Program-made: the position numbers and the translations under genes
Shown here: one piece after another, positions 7,311 through 15,684 of the stretch
Layout of the letters: each line of letters starts with the position of its first letter
How positions within the stretch are numbered: the stretch's first letter is position 1
The notes under the pieces: model-generated
What the model was told of the DNA's origin: nothing
What the model saw: the letters and a program-made list of their open reading frames with translations, nothing else
Databases searched by the model: none
Assembly: GCA_937926145.1 (NCBI GenBank)
Contig: CALANW010000141.1
Location: forward strand, 1 to 55,068
DNA from: an uncultured Ruminococcus sp.
GTDB taxonomy: Bacteria; Bacillota; Clostridia; Oscillospirales; Ruminococcaceae
DNA length: 55,068 nucleotides
Direction: 5' to 3'

Positions 7311-8705
7311 ATGAACAAGAAAAAGATACTTACTTCTGTCCTCGCAGGCATAATGAGCCTTTCCGTTCTGGCAGGCTGCTCAAGCTCAAACGGCGGTTCG
7401 GCAGCTTCAACTTCTGCGCAGGAAAAGACAACAGCCGAAGCCGCTTCGGCAGACACGACAGCCAACAGCACTGACACTTCCGCAGAAAATGTAACACTTG
7501 ATATGTACTTCCCCGTTTCCGTAGGCGGCGGTCCTGACGTTCTCATCAGCAATCTCTGCGATGAATTCCACAAGGAATATCCGAACATCACCGTTAACCC
7601 CGTTTACGCAGGAACTTATGCCGAGACCCGTACAAAAGTTCAGGCGGCTATAAAGTCGGGCAACACACCTGCTATCGCGCTCATGTTCTCGATCGACCTT
7701 TATTCGCTGCTCTCAATGGACGCAATTTATGACTTTGATACTTTCGCAACATCGGAAGAAGACAAGGAATGGCTGAACGGCTTCTATGACGGATTTATGG
7801 AAAACAGCCGCTGCGGCGACCTCACCTACGGTATTCCTTGGCAGAGAAGCACAATTATCCTTTACTACAATAAGGACGCTTACAGAGAAGTTGGTCTTGA
7901 TCCCGAAACACCACCGAAGACATGGGCAGAGCTTGAAGATTATGCTCAGAAGCTCACCAAGGTAGAAAACGGCGTGACAACAAGATACGGTATTCAGATC
8001 CCCTCCGATAAGGCAGGCTATGCTTACTGGATGCTTCAGACATTCTGCAACCAGCAGAACGGCTTCAACCTTATGAATGATACGGGCACAGAAGTTTACT
8101 TCAACGATCCAAGAACCATTAAGGGACTTAACTTCTGGAAGAGCCTTTCCGACAAGGGCTGTCAGGCTCCCGGCACAACGGCTTGGTCGACCACACCTAC
8201 CGACTTCCTTGAGGGCAAGGCAGCTATGATCTATCACACAACGGGCAACCTCACAAACATCAAGAAGAACGCAACATTCGATTTCGGCACAGCAATGCTT
8301 CCTGCCGATGAATCCTACGGCTCACCAACGGGCGGCGGAAACTTCTATCTCTTCAAGAACGTTCCCGAAGAGCAGACTCAGGCAGCTTACACATTCATCA
8401 AGTGGATGACGAACGACCCCGAAAGAGTTGCGCAGTGGAGCATCGACACGGGCTACGTTGCAACAAGACCCGAAGCCTATGAAACAGAGCGTATGAAGAA
8501 CTACACCGCAGATTTCCCGCAGGCACTCGTTGCAAGAGATCAGCTTGAATACGGTCACGCAGAGTTCTCCGTTTACGATCAGGGCAGCGTTCAGGATATT
8601 CTCGACACCGCCGTTGAAGCTGTAATGACAGGCTCGATGGACGCAGAAACAGCAATGCAGCAGGCTCAGGAGCAGGCTGACGCTATCCTTGCACAGTATA
8701 AGTAA
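7311..8705 (+). CDS. ABC transporter substrate-binding lipoprotein, UgpB family
   Basis: A 464-residue extracellular solute-binding protein. The signal peptide ends in a lipobox, LAGC, with the acylated Cys at residue 23. A Ser/Thr/Ala-rich linker (about 24-60) leads to the mature domain. The mature fold (FPVSVGGGPDVLI, YAGTYAETRTKVQAAI, GIPWQRSTIILYYNKDAY) matches the UgpB/sugar-binding family 1. It should deliver sn-glycerol-3-phosphate, a related phosphodiester or an oligosaccharide to the two permeases downstream. No ATPase is encoded nearby, so a shared MsmK/UgpC-type ATPase elsewhere is expected. Regulation is likely by the promoter at 7230 and the hairpins that follow the gene. Confidence 0.88.
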   Translation: MNKKKILTSVLAGIMSLSVLAGCSSSNGGSAASTSAQEKTTAEAASADTTANSTDTSAENVTLDMYFPVSVGGGPDVLISNLCDEFHKEYPNITVNPVYAGTYAETRTKVQAAIKSGNTPAIALMFSIDLYSLLSMDAIYDFDTFATSEEDKEWLNGFYDGFMENSRCGDLTYGIPWQRSTIILYYNKDAYREVGLDPETPPKTWAELEDYAQKLTKVENGVTTRYGIQIPSDKAGYAYWMLQTFCNQQNGFNLMNDTGTEVYFNDPRTIKGLNFWKSLSDKGCQAPGTTAWSTTPTDFLEGKAAMIYHTTGNLTNIKKNATFDFGTAMLPADESYGSPTGGGNFYLFKNVPEEQTQAAYTFIKWMTNDPERVAQWSIDTGYVATRPEAYETERMKNYTADFPQALVARDQLEYGHAEFSVYDQGSVQDILDTAVEAVMTGSMDAETAMQQAQEQADAILAQYK

Positions 8706-8735
8706 AACCTCCCTTTCTCTTAAATTCTTCCTTTA

Positions 8736-8800
8736 AATATATCGGAAAGAGTACCGTCACCGAGCGGTATTCTTTCAAAAGTTCGCAGATCATACTGCGA
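8736..8800 (+). promoter_or_regulatory. intercistronic hairpins between binding protein and permease genes
   Basis: Two stem-loops lie in the 214-base gap. One is GAAAGAGTACCG with CGGTATTCTTTC (about 8741-8776); the other is TCGCAG with CTGCGA (about 8783-8800). The first lacks a long T-run. Such hairpins after a binding-protein gene usually protect the upstream mRNA, so the binding protein is made in excess over the permeases. That role is inferred here. Confidence 0.5.
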
Positions 8801-8937
8801 GTTCCAAATGATTCCCCCTTTTGAATTTTTCATAATCTCTCCTTCAGGAAAACGCTGATAATTGCTACGGTAGAAATTACCGCGTCAATGTCGGCGTTTT
8901 CTGCAAAGTATTATACTTTTTGAAAGTTGGTCAATGT

Positions 8938-9870
8938 ATGTCAGAAAAAACTCTTGAACGCACGAAAAAGCCGAAAAAGGAAAAGATCGTTCTCACAAAA
9001 GCCGACAGAAAGCGCAAAGTCAGGAACTCCTTTATCGCTTATGCAATGCTTTTGCCTGCGTTCATATTTCTTGTAATGTTTACGCTTTATCCGATAGGAA
9101 ACAGTATATGGTCAAGCTTTTTCAAGGACAACCTTTCGGTCATAACTCCGCAGTTCATTGGCTTGAAAAACTATACGGGACTTGCAAAGGACGCTGTTTT
9201 TATCCAGTCGTTCAAAAATAACCTGCTTATCGCCGCAGTGACAGTTCCCGTGAGCATCGCTTTGTCGGTCGCAATGGCTGTTTTCACCGATAAGATACGC
9301 TTCGGCAAAGGCTTTGCCCGTACAGCGTTCTTTTATCCGACTATCCTGCCAATGGTTGCAGTTGCGAATATATGGCTTTTCATCTACACGCCAAGCTACG
9401 GACTTCTCGGACAGCTCGGCTCGAACCTTCGTGTGCTTACCGACCCGAAAACGGCTATATGGGGCATTATCGTGATGCTTATTTGGAAGCAGGCAGGCTA
9501 TCTGATGATATTCTATATCTCGGGCTTGCAGGGCATCTCGGAAGAACTGTATGAAGCTGCAAAGTTGGACGGTGCTTCACCGCTGCAGGTGTTCCGCTCG
9601 ATAACATGGCCGATGCTCCGCCCGACGACGATATATGTTTCGATAATCTCGCTCACGAACGCTTATAAAATGGTAGATCACCTTTACATTATGACAAAGG
9701 GCGGTCCGAACAACACCACGAATATGCTTCTCTACTATATTTTCCAGACTGGCTTTGACTTTTGGGACGCAGGAAGAGCTTCCGCAATGACGGTCGTTCT
9801 TGTAGTGATGCTGCTCATAATCACGGGAGTTCAGTTCTTTGTGCAGGACAGAAACACCTTTTACAGTTAA
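8938..9870 (+). CDS. ABC sugar/glycerol-phosphate permease, UgpA/MalF type
   Basis: A 310-residue inner-membrane permease with about six transmembrane segments after a basic N-terminus rich in Lys and Arg. The coupling loop has the EAA motif (EELYEAAKLDGASPLQVFRSITWPML), which docks the ATPase. It follows the binding-protein gene and precedes its partner permease by 13 bases. The frame also opens at TTG 8920, but ATG 8938 (MSEKTLERTK) is preferred. The ribosome binding site is weak for both, consistent with lower expression than the binding protein. Confidence 0.88.
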   Translation: MSEKTLERTKKPKKEKIVLTKADRKRKVRNSFIAYAMLLPAFIFLVMFTLYPIGNSIWSSFFKDNLSVITPQFIGLKNYTGLAKDAVFIQSFKNNLLIAAVTVPVSIALSVAMAVFTDKIRFGKGFARTAFFYPTILPMVAVANIWLFIYTPSYGLLGQLGSNLRVLTDPKTAIWGIIVMLIWKQAGYLMIFYISGLQGISEELYEAAKLDGASPLQVFRSITWPMLRPTTIYVSIISLTNAYKMVDHLYIMTKGGPNNTTNMLLYYIFQTGFDFWDAGRASAMTVVLVVMLLIITGVQFFVQDRNTFYS

Positions 9871-9883
9871 GGAGTATGATCTT

Positions 9884-10807
9884 ATGTCAAATGAAAAAAC
9901 AGCGGTTAAGCCGCTATCGATACGCATTTCGGAGCATTGGCACGAAATGAGAGCCGAGCGTGAAGCGGAAAAGGCTCAGCCGATGAAGAAATTCGAGGTA
10001 ACGCCGTTCGTTGTGATATCTTACATAGTAATGTTTGCGTTTGCGGTCATTACGCTCGTTCCGTTTATATGGCTCGTGAAAACGGCGCTCGTTCCGCAGT
10101 CGGACGCGCTCAAGCTTTTCCATATCTCGGCGCTCACGCTCGATAATGTGAAAGCTATCCTCGATTCTGCGCCGTTCGGACAGTATTATGTGAACACTAT
10201 AGTAATGGTAGCGGCTGTGCTTTTTGTGCAGTTCATCTCGATAACGCTCGCAGGCTATGCTTTTGCGAGGATCGATTTCTACGGAAAAAACGTCCTCTTT
10301 ATGCTTTTCCTCACGCAGATGATGGTTTCCGCGGACGTTCTCATTATGCCGAACTATAAGTTCATCAGCAGCCTTGGACTTTCCGATACAAGAATAGGCG
10401 TTATCCTGCCGTTTTTCGCTTCGGCAATGGGAATACTTATGATGCGTCAGACGGTCAAGACGATTCCGTATGAGCTTGAAGAAGCAGCAAAGATCGACGG
10501 CTGCGGAAAGCTTCGTATGCTCACTTCGATATATGTTCCGCTGCTGAAACCCGTTTATATCGCATTCGGACTTGTTTCCGCTTCGTACCAGTGGAACAAC
10601 TTCCTCTGGCCGCTCGTAATGATAAACTCCGAGAGCAAGCGTCCGCTCACGCTCGGTCTTGCTATCTTCGCGATGTCAGCCGAAACGGGAGCAAACTGGA
10701 GCGCTGCCTGCGCAGCTACGCTCATAGTCGTTGCGCCGCTGCTCATCATTTTCATAATCTTTCAGAAGCAGTTTATGCAGAGCTTTGCAACTTCGGGTAT
10801 TAAATAA
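9884..10807 (+). CDS. ABC sugar/glycerol-phosphate permease, UgpE/MalG type
   Basis: A 307-residue permease, the second subunit of the importer, with about six membrane segments. Its EAA loop is YELEEAAKIDGCGKLRMLTSIYVPLL. The start ATG 9884 is preceded by AAGGAG with good spacing; an upstream ATG in the same frame at 9839 overlaps the previous gene and lacks such a site. The N-terminal cytoplasmic tail (about 45 residues, rich in Glu and Lys) is longer than usual. It is translated with the UgpA-like gene. Confidence 0.88.
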   Translation: MSNEKTAVKPLSIRISEHWHEMRAEREAEKAQPMKKFEVTPFVVISYIVMFAFAVITLVPFIWLVKTALVPQSDALKLFHISALTLDNVKAILDSAPFGQYYVNTIVMVAAVLFVQFISITLAGYAFARIDFYGKNVLFMLFLTQMMVSADVLIMPNYKFISSLGLSDTRIGVILPFFASAMGILMMRQTVKTIPYELEEAAKIDGCGKLRMLTSIYVPLLKPVYIAFGLVSASYQWNNFLWPLVMINSESKRPLTLGLAIFAMSAETGANWSAACAATLIVVAPLLIIFIIFQKQFMQSFATSGIK

Positions 10808-10808
10808 G

Positions 10809-10970
10809 GGGTTCTCTAAAAACCGGAACACGAGCAAATTTTCGTTAGGACTTTGCGCAGCTTCAAGGCAGCGAAACGCAGTGAATACTTGATGTATTTC
10901 AAGTTTCGCTAACGCGGAAGATGCGCAAAGTCGTAGAAAATTTGCCGTGAGGGAGGTTTTTAGGGGTTCC
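10809..10970. repeat. 160-bp imperfect palindrome between permease and epimerase genes
   Basis: Three nested inverted repeats are visible: GGTTCTCTAAAAACC with GGTTTTTAGGGGTTCC at the ends, then CAAATTTTCGTTAGGACTTTGCGCA with its counterpart TGCGCAAAGTCGTAGAAAATTTG. The inner pair is AGCGAAAC with GTTTCGCT. The whole unit can form one long cruciform or RNA hairpin. It has no coding potential and resembles a miniature repeat element. It ends just before the AGGAGG of the next gene, so it lies inside the transcribed region. Confidence 0.7.
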
Positions 10971-10984
10971 CATAGGAGGACAAA

Positions 10985-11785
10985 ATGTATAATATCAGCA
11001 CATATCCTCTCGGCGGAAAAAAGCTTGTTGATTTCGCCGATGAGTTAAAGAAAAACAAGCTTGAAGATGTCGGTTTCGAGCTTTTTTATGACAATATCCC
11101 TTTTCACAAGGCAAAGGCTTACAAGCGTTTTCTGAAAGGAATAAAGCTTGGTATGCACTGCCCTATGGAGGGCTGCTGTCTGCTCGCGCCGAAAGGCTCA
11201 GCAGAGCTTAAATACACGCTCGAAAAGCACAGGGAGTGTTTTGCCCTTGCGGAAAAGCTTGGCGCGGAGTATGTCGTTATCCACACGAACAGCCTTTCTC
11301 CGAGAAATGAGAAAGAGATCGCCGAGCAGAGGGCAATTCTGCACGAACGAATGGCTATGATCGCCGAAGAAGCGGAGGATTACGATCTTCGCATTGCGGT
11401 TGAAAATGTCGGATTCAAATTCAATAACAGCCTTGTCGCAGAGTATGATGACTTCGTTTCGCTCGCTGAAAATTCCGACCTCGATTTTCTTATCGATATC
11501 GGTCACGCAAACGCGAACGGCTGGGATATTCCCACACTCATAAACAAGCTTGGAAAGAAGATACTCGGTTTCCATTTCCACGATAATGACGGCGCGAGCG
11601 ACAGCCATTCACCGATAGAAAGCGGCACGGCTGACTGGAATGGCATCTTCGATGCAATAAAAAAATCAGCGCCGAATGCTGACAGAACTATTGAATATGC
11701 CGCCGCTTACACTGACGATATAATTCTCGGGATAAAGCTGCTCAAGTCACGCTTAGATAATGTTTCACCGAAAGGAAAAGCCTAA
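10985..11785 (+). CDS. sugar phosphate isomerase/epimerase (xylose-isomerase-like TIM barrel)
   Basis: A 266-residue protein of the AP-endonuclease-2 / xylose-isomerase-like TIM barrel family. Metal-ligand-type residues appear as LGMHCP, YVVIHTNS, IAVENVGF, LIDIGHAN and GFHFHDNDG, in the usual strand order. Family members isomerise or epimerise sugars, or cleave related substrates, with Zn2+ or Mn2+. It sits behind the importer and 3 bases before a HAD phosphatase, suggesting catabolism of the imported compound. AGGAGG precedes ATG 10985. The exact substrate is not recognisable. Confidence 0.75.
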   Translation: MYNISTYPLGGKKLVDFADELKKNKLEDVGFELFYDNIPFHKAKAYKRFLKGIKLGMHCPMEGCCLLAPKGSAELKYTLEKHRECFALAEKLGAEYVVIHTNSLSPRNEKEIAEQRAILHERMAMIAEEAEDYDLRIAVENVGFKFNNSLVAEYDDFVSLAENSDLDFLIDIGHANANGWDIPTLINKLGKKILGFHFHDNDGASDSHSPIESGTADWNGIFDAIKKSAPNADRTIEYAAAYTDDIILGIKLLKSRLDNVSPKGKA

Positions 11786-11788
11786 AAA

Positions 11789-12442
11789 ATGAACAGTATT
11801 GATGTTGAAAGCATAATTTTTGACCTTGACGGAACGCTGTGGGACAGCGCGGACAATGTTGCCGCTTCGTGGAATATCGCGGTGAAGAACGCAGATATCC
11901 CGTGTCTTGACAGCGTTGAGATAACGGGAGAGGAGCTTCGCCGTGCAATGGGAAAGCCAATGGACGAGCTTGCACGTCACTTTTTCACGATGCTGCCCGA
12001 GGACAGGCAGATGAAGCTTCTCGATAAATGTATGCAGACCGAAAATGAATATGTTGCCGAGCACGGTGGAAAGCTTTACGAAAATGAAGAAGCCGTGCTG
12101 AAAGCGCTCTCCGAAAAGCATCGGCTTTTTATAGTCAGCAATTGTCAGAAGGGCTATATCGAGGCTTTTTTGCAGGCGAGCGGCTTCGGGAAATTCTTCT
12201 CAGGTTTTCTCTGCTGGGGCGATACGGGAGTTCAGAAGAGCATAACGATACGTCTGCTTATGGAAAAACACGGCTGCACGAGTGCGGCTTATGTCGGTGA
12301 TACCGACGGTGACTGCAAGGCTTCGTTCAAGGCGGCTATCCCGTTCGTACACGCGGCTTACGGCTTTGGCAGCATTTCCGATGAAAGTCTTGTTGCTGCT
12401 TCAGCTGAAAACTTTAACCAGCTTGCAGAAATTTTTGCATAA
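11789..12442 (+). CDS. HAD family hydrolase (phosphoglycolate phosphatase-like)
   Basis: A 217-residue haloacid dehalogenase superfamily phosphatase. Motif I is IIFDLDGTLW with the nucleophile Asp12 and acid Asp14. Motif II is the Ser in FIVSNC, motif III the Lys in GVQKS, and motif IV the acidic pair in VGDTDGDCKAS. The alpha-helical cap between motifs I and II places it with PGP/beta-phosphoglucomutase-like enzymes. It is translationally coupled to the epimerase gene. It probably removes a phosphate from an intermediate of the pathway fed by the importer, which is inference. Confidence 0.82.
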   Translation: MNSIDVESIIFDLDGTLWDSADNVAASWNIAVKNADIPCLDSVEITGEELRRAMGKPMDELARHFFTMLPEDRQMKLLDKCMQTENEYVAEHGGKLYENEEAVLKALSEKHRLFIVSNCQKGYIEAFLQASGFGKFFSGFLCWGDTGVQKSITIRLLMEKHGCTSAAYVGDTDGDCKASFKAAIPFVHAAYGFGSISDESLVAASAENFNQLAEIFA

Positions 12443-12456
12443 TTGAAAATATCTTC

Positions 12457-12485
12457 TTGCAAAATTCCTTTTGATGTGGTATAAT
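12457..12485 (+). promoter_or_regulatory. sigma-A promoter of the response regulator gene
   Basis: TTGCAA (12457-12462) and TATAAT (12480-12485) are spaced by 17 bases. AAGGAAG follows as ribosome binding site before ATG 12521, so the regulator is transcribed separately from the importer operon. Confidence 0.7.
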
Positions 12486-12520
12486 GCATACAAAACATAC
12501 CGCAAAAAGGAAGTATCGCA

Positions 12521-13279
12521 ATGTACAGTATTCTTATCGCAGATGATGACTATTATCAGGGCGTAAGATATATGAATATGGAAATATGGGGAAAATTCGG
12601 CTTTGAGGTCGCCGCGGCAGTGCAGACCGAGCGGCAGGCTGTCGATTTTCTCAAAAAGAACGGCGCTGATCTCGTTCTGGCGGAGGTGAACCGTCCTCAG
12701 CTTGACGGGATAAGGCTTGCGCAGGAGATAAGGCGGCTGTACAGCGGCACTTGCGTGGTATTTTTCAGTCAGCGCCCCGATTTTGAATCGGCGCGAAAGG
12801 GTATGAGGCTCGGTGTTCTCGACTACATATTGAAGCCTGCGGACGAAAGAGAACTTTCACAGATGCTTTCGAGGGCTAAGGCTTTTCTTGATGCCGAAAA
12901 AGGCGGCGCTTTGTGCGAGCAGGCGGAAAATGTTCTCAAAAGCATCGGAAAAGGCTCGGAAAGCAGGTTTATACGCACGGTTTTGGCGTATTTGTGCGAT
13001 AATATCTATCAATTCGTGACAATGAGCGACGCTGCCGAGTTTATGAACCTCAACAAAGATTATTTCGGCAAATGCTTTATAAAAGAAACGGGGATAACGT
13101 TCGGCGAGTTTTACAGCCGTCTGCGCGTCGAGTTTGCTAAGTCGCTTTTGGCAAAGGGAACGCTCCGGACTTATGAAATTTCCGAAAAGCTCGGGTTTGC
13201 CGACCCCGATTATTTCACGAAAAAATTCAAGGAAGTGACGGGAATAACTCCGTCCGAATACAAGACTTCACTAAATTAA
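12521..13279 (+). CDS. AraC-type response regulator with Glu at the phospho-acceptor site
   Basis: A 252-residue protein with a receiver domain (about 1-125) and a C-terminal AraC/XylS double helix-turn-helix (about 155-250, including MNLNKDYFGKCFIKETG and SEKLGFADPDYFTKKFKEVTGITPSEY). The receiver has the acidic pocket (IADDD), Ser83 and Lys105 (DYILKP). The usual phospho-acceptor Asp in LVLxD is Glu55 (LVLAEVNRP). No histidine kinase gene is adjacent. It may therefore be constitutively active or ligand-controlled rather than phosphorylated. Similar YesN-type regulators control neighbouring sugar importers, so the Ugp-like operon is the likely target. Confidence 0.85.
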   Translation: MYSILIADDDYYQGVRYMNMEIWGKFGFEVAAAVQTERQAVDFLKKNGADLVLAEVNRPQLDGIRLAQEIRRLYSGTCVVFFSQRPDFESARKGMRLGVLDYILKPADERELSQMLSRAKAFLDAEKGGALCEQAENVLKSIGKGSESRFIRTVLAYLCDNIYQFVTMSDAAEFMNLNKDYFGKCFIKETGITFGEFYSRLRVEFAKSLLAKGTLRTYEISEKLGFADPDYFTKKFKEVTGITPSEYKTSLN

Positions 13280-13288
13280 TATAGATAC

Positions 13289-13322
13289 GACCGCTCACGG
13301 CAGTGTGAAGCGGTCATTTTTA
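13289..13322 (+). terminator. intrinsic terminator after the response regulator gene
   Basis: A GACCGCT/AGCGGTC stem (13289-13295 with 13309-13315) has its loop closed further by CAC/GTG and is followed by ATTTTTAT. It lies just past the stop codon. Confidence 0.75.
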
Positions 13323-13498
13323 TGCCTTTTTGCATTTATAAATATGAACAAAATGAATTTTTGAATTAACATAATTTCATATTTAAATTAAAAGCTCTGA
13401 AAATATAGGTAAAATATCTGTAAATTAATGTAGCATATTCAAGAACACCGTGCTATAATTTAATCACAACAAAGGAAAGTGAAAGGGGAGCGACCGAA

Positions 13499-14191
13499 AT
13501 GGACAGTTATGTTATTACCATAGCGAGAGGCTTCGGAAGCGGAGGAAAGCATATCGGAATGGCTCTTTCAAAGCAGCTCGGTATTCCGTGCTATGACAGC
13601 CAGATACTTGCAATGGCTTCAAACTACAGCGGAATAAGCAAGGATCTTTTCGTTCAGGTCGATGAAAAGCTGAGAGGCTATCATCTTCTGAAAAGGCTCA
13701 TGCGGACTCCGAACACCGATGAGATAGTTCAGCCGACCGAGAAAAGCTTCATTTCCGACGTAAATCTTTACAATATTCAGGCGAAGATAATCAGGGAGCT
13801 TGGAAAGAATCAGTCCTGCATCATTATCGGAAAGTGCGCTAATCATGTTCTTCGTGACTATGACAATGTCGTCAGTGTTTACGTTGAAGCGCCCCGAAAG
13901 GAATGTGTGGAGTCGATAACAAATCTTCTCGGAGTCACCGAGGACGAAGCTCACAAGCTCATTTATCAGACCGACAGATACCGCGCAGACTACTACAAGT
14001 ATTACACGGGCGGCGAGGTCTGGACGAACCCCGTACTTTATGATATGACCCTCAACACCGCAAGGATAGGCAGGGACAAATGCGCAGAGCTTATCATTGA
14101 GTACCTGAAAATAAAGTTCGGCGATGATATCCTTGAAAAAAAGGGTACTGTCGAGAACGACAAGGCACTTGAAGCCTTGAAGCTCATCTAA
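13499..14191 (+). CDS. cytidylate kinase-like family protein
   Basis: A 230-residue protein of the cytidylate-kinase-like (Cytidylate_kin2) family. The N-terminal nucleotide-binding loop is ARGFGSGGKHIG (about 9-20), a G-rich variant of the P-loop. A conserved IIIGKCANHVL segment (about 107-117) and the YRADYYKYYTGGEW-type region follow. The family is widespread in Clostridia and its physiological substrate is not established; nucleotide phosphorylation is inferred. GGGGAG precedes the start, with TATAAT at 13454. A terminator-like hairpin follows, before urtA, and there is no obvious promoter between, so some transcripts may read into the urea cluster. Confidence 0.75.
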   Translation: MDSYVITIARGFGSGGKHIGMALSKQLGIPCYDSQILAMASNYSGISKDLFVQVDEKLRGYHLLKRLMRTPNTDEIVQPTEKSFISDVNLYNIQAKIIRELGKNQSCIIIGKCANHVLRDYDNVVSVYVEAPRKECVESITNLLGVTEDEAHKLIYQTDRYRADYYKYYTGGEVWTNPVLYDMTLNTARIGRDKCAELIIEYLKIKFGDDILEKKGTVENDKALEALKLI

Positions 14192-14206
14192 ATAATACGG
14201 CAATGG

Positions 14207-14249
14207 AGCCGATACAAAGTTCTGAATTAAACTTTGTGTCGGCTTTTTA
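14207..14249 (+). terminator. terminator or attenuator between the kinase-like gene and urtA
   Basis: A 15-bp stem (AGCCGATACAAAGTT, 14207-14221, with AACTTTGTGTCGGCT, 14229-14243, one G-T pair) is followed by TTTTTAT. Only about 25 bases separate it from the urtA ribosome binding site, and no clear promoter lies between them. It may therefore act as a regulated terminator for read-through into the urea genes. Confidence 0.75.
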
Positions 14250-14287
14250 TATTATCCAATTGCAAAAAAGGAAAAAGGAGAATGATT

Positions 14288-15568
14288 ATGAAAAAGGTTA
14301 GTTTAAGAAAGATCGCAGCGCTCGCAGCATCTATGGCAATGTTCGCAATGACATTGGCAGGCTGCGGAAGTACAGCATCGGACAGCGGCACTTCTGCGGA
14401 CGGAACAACATCTGCCGCAGCAGCAAGCGGAGATGATACCGTTAAGGTCGGACTTCTCCACTCGCTGACAGGTTCAATGGCTATCAGCGAAAAGGCTGTA
14501 AGAGATGCTGAAGTTCTTGCGATCGATGAGATAAATGCCGCAGGCGGTGTCCTCGGAAAGCAGATCGTTTACGTTGAAGAGGACGGCGCTTCCGAACCTT
14601 CGACCTTCGCAACAAAGGCTGAAAAGCTTGTAGACAGTGAAAAGGTCGCAACAGTATTCGGCTGCTGGACATCTTCTTCCAGAAAGGCTGTAAAGCCTGT
14701 ATTCGAGGATTACAACGCACTGCTTTGGTATCCCGTTCAGTATGAGGGCATGGAGCAGTCGCCTAACATCGTTTATACGGGCGCTGCACCAAATCAGCAG
14801 ATCGTTCCTGCTATCGAGTATCTTCTCGACAAGGGTTACAAGAAGTTCTTCCTCCTCGGTTCGGACTACGTTTTCCCGAGAACAGCGAATATGATAATCA
14901 CAGCACAGGTCAAGGCAGCAGGCGGCGAGGTAGTCGGTGAAGAATATGCCGATATGGATCAGACCGATTTCGCAGCAATCATCTCCAAGATCGAAGCTGC
15001 ACAGCCTGAGATCATCATCAACACACTCAACGGTACGGGCAACGTTTCGTTCTTCAAGCAGATGGCTGAAAAGAACTACACAAGCGCTGAATATCCTACA
15101 ATGTCGTTCTCTATCGCAGAGGAAGAAGTTGCAACTATCGGCGCTGATATCCTCAAGGGTCACATGGTTTCATGGAACTATTACGAAACAACAGATACAC
15201 CCGAAAACAAGGCTTTCGTTGAAGCTTACAAGACTAAGTTCGGCGAATCGAGAGTAACTTCCGACCCTGCCGAAGCAGCTTACGATGCAGTTTACCTCTG
15301 GAAAGCAGCTTGCGAAAAGGCAGGAAGCTTCGATGTTGACGCTGTAAGAGAAGCAATTGCAGGCGGTGACATTTCGTTCAACGCTCCTGAGGGTACAGTT
15401 ACTATCAACGGTACAAACCAGCACCTCACAAAGCCTGTAAGAATCGGTGAGATCAGAGATGACGGACTTATCTACGAAGTTTACTCAACTCCTACAGCTG
15501 TTGACCCCGATCCATATCTTACAACTTATGATTGGGCAGTTGAAGCAGGAATCCAGCCTATCGAATAA
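14288..15568 (+). CDS. urtA: urea ABC transporter substrate-binding lipoprotein UrtA
   Basis: A 426-residue periplasmic-binding-type lipoprotein that captures urea for the Urt importer. The signal peptide ends in the lipobox LAGC, followed by a Ser/Thr/Ala linker. The domain body is characteristic of UrtA: GLLHSLTGSMAISE, ATVFGCWTSSSRKAVKPVFE, LLWYPVQYEGMEQSPN and YTGAAPNQQ. ATG 14288 is chosen over 14282 and 14234 because AAGGAG (14275-14280) is correctly spaced. It is the first gene of a cluster running through urtBCDE to ureD. A strong hairpin after it probably stabilises its mRNA. Nitrogen control is expected but no specific site was recognised. Confidence 0.95.
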   Translation: MKKVSLRKIAALAASMAMFAMTLAGCGSTASDSGTSADGTTSAAAASGDDTVKVGLLHSLTGSMAISEKAVRDAEVLAIDEINAAGGVLGKQIVYVEEDGASEPSTFATKAEKLVDSEKVATVFGCWTSSSRKAVKPVFEDYNALLWYPVQYEGMEQSPNIVYTGAAPNQQIVPAIEYLLDKGYKKFFLLGSDYVFPRTANMIITAQVKAAGGEVVGEEYADMDQTDFAAIISKIEAAQPEIIINTLNGTGNVSFFKQMAEKNYTSAEYPTMSFSIAEEEVATIGADILKGHMVSWNYYETTDTPENKAFVEAYKTKFGESRVTSDPAEAAYDAVYLWKAACEKAGSFDVDAVREAIAGGDISFNAPEGTVTINGTNQHLTKPVRIGEIRDDGLIYEVYSTPTAVDPDPYLTTYDWAVEAGIQPIE

Positions 15569-15608
15569 ATAAAACTTGGGCACTTAGGCGGTTCACGGCG
15601 ATCCGCTT

Positions 15609-15656
15609 GAGTACCCGTGTAAGGAAACGTACAGCATTTCCTTACACGGGTACTCA
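15609..15656 (+). promoter_or_regulatory. perfect 19-bp stem-loop between urtA and urtB
   Basis: GAGTACCCGTGTAAGGAAA pairs perfectly with TTTCCTTACACGGGTACTC around a 9-base loop. There is no long T-run, so it is more likely an mRNA-stabilising or partial-termination hairpin that gives UrtA in excess of the membrane subunits. It sits 28 bases upstream of the urtB start. Confidence 0.75.
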
Positions 15657-15684
15657 AAATATTTCCCACGAAAGGACGATCTGT

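Noticed and set aside
8920..8937. TTG start extending the UgpA-like permease
   Set aside because: ATG 8938 gives the normal charged N-terminus; the TTG adds six residues with no better ribosome binding site.
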